Source: Pseudomonas sp. N40(2020) (GTDB lineage Bacteria > Pseudomonadota > Gammaproteobacteria > Pseudomonadales > Pseudomonadaceae). Taken from it: a stretch of DNA of 61,742 nucleotides. Position numbers and translations under genes: made by a program. The notes under the pieces were generated by a model. The model searched no databases, was not told where the DNA came from, and saw nothing but the letters and a program-made list of their open reading frames with translations. This document shows positions 61,616-61,742 of this stretch, piece after piece. Each line of letters opens with the position of its first letter. The first letter of the stretch is position 1. The stretch covers positions 1 through 61,742 of the forward strand of contig NZ_JACSZV010000041.1 of assembly GCF_014472415.1 (NCBI RefSeq), given 5' to 3'.

Positions 61616-61742
61616 TGTCTAGTCCTGAAATAGGTTTACACCTATTTCACCCTAACGCTCGATGCACCGCATCGGGCGTTTTGTATTTTAAAGACAGGTG
61701 CGGCCGCTCCTGGTTGTAGATCGTGACCGCCTCTTGCACCAT
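61616..61742 (-). mobile_element. End of an insertion sequence (IS3-type), running off the window
   Basis: The window ends inside a mobile element. TGTCTAGTCCTGAAATAGG at 61616-61634 starts with the TG expected at such ends and probably forms part of its terminal repeat. It overlaps a 9-bp inverted repeat (GAAATAGGT/ACCTATTTC, 61627-61648). The transposase gene occupies the rest. The boundary is estimated because the other end is not visible. Confidence 0.6.
61647..61742 (-). CDS. Transposase C-terminus (partial, rve integrase-core type)
   Basis: The last 96 bases on the minus strand, ending at 61647, encode the C-terminal 31 residues, AVTIYNQERPHLSLKYKTPD then AVHRALG and stop. The pattern YNxxRPHxSLxYxTP with VH is characteristic of IS3-family (OrfB) transposases with an rve domain. 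The gene is cut by the window edge, so its length and intactness are unknown. Confidence 0.82.
   Translation of the reverse strand: MVQEAVTIYNQERPHLSLKYKTPDAVHRALG

Noticed and set aside
1..61742. CRISPR array, toxin-antitoxin or defence system
   Set aside because: No regularly spaced repeats, and no gene pair with toxin-antitoxin or defence motifs. The repeats present are paired hairpins between genes.

Overview
The window is chromosomal DNA of a fluorescent-group Pseudomonas. This rests on the gene content and order: a liu leucine-catabolism locus, a tig-clpP-clpX-lon-hupB-ppiD block, and folD beside a His/Leu/His/Arg tRNA cluster. PrrF-type and Crc-type (CA-motif) small RNAs, GC-rich codon use with long antisense shadow ORFs, and Pseudomonas-type intergenic inverted repeats agree. 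Most of it reads as ordinary core and soft-core genome. The only mobile DNA seen is the edge of an IS at the right end. I found no CRISPR array, prophage structural module or defence island.

Layout: 1-2.3 kb holds xthA and a Pho-box-controlled PstS-like/OmpA fusion. 2.4-14.1 kb is acyl-CoA and leucine/isovalerate catabolism: an acyl-CoA dehydrogenase with a divergent LysR gene, then liuR-liuE, a CrcY-like sRNA with a sigma-54 promoter, an acyl-CoA ligase, and divergent liuABCD. Three near-identical palindromes mark the probable LiuR operators. 14.2-15.5 kb has an S24-type repressor, a DUF6124-type small gene and a Fur-controlled PrrF-like sRNA. 15.8-21.3 kb has an M14 carboxypeptidase, an MFS exporter, and a catalase/cytochrome b561 pair transcribed away from an ECF sigma/anti-sigma pair. 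The two arms of that last locus have matching ECF promoters placed back to back.

21.3-27.8 kb is a complete archaic (Csu-type) chaperone-usher pilus operon with four spore-coat-U-type subunits. 28-33 kb carries zapE, an LRR-kinase fusion, a YebC/YeeN-family gene and an orphan VgrG. 33.1-40.1 kb is a 2-aminoethylphosphonate catabolism cluster: a FAD aminophosphonate oxidoreductase, an OPA-type MFS transporter, two LysR genes, phnW and phnX. 40.2-49.8 kb is mixed: cytochrome b561, D-cysteine desulfhydrase/ACC-deaminase family, fadH, a nitrilase-fold protein lacking catalytic residues, an AraC regulator, a 28-residue gene too short for routine calling, a DUF2242 lipoprotein, and a LysR/MFS divergent pair.

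50-58.5 kb is the protein quality-control block on the minus strand, with a sigma-32-type promoter before lon and a degenerate tRNA-Asp-like sequence between hupB and ppiD. 58.8-61.7 kb has four tRNA genes (one tRNA-His duplicated with its terminator hairpin), folD, pbpG and the 3' end of a transposase gene. No wholly new multi-gene system is evident. The best candidates for a second look are the paired ECF promoters, the CrcY-like RNA inside the liu locus, the tRNA-like relic, the nitrilase-fold pseudoenzyme and the 28-residue gene.
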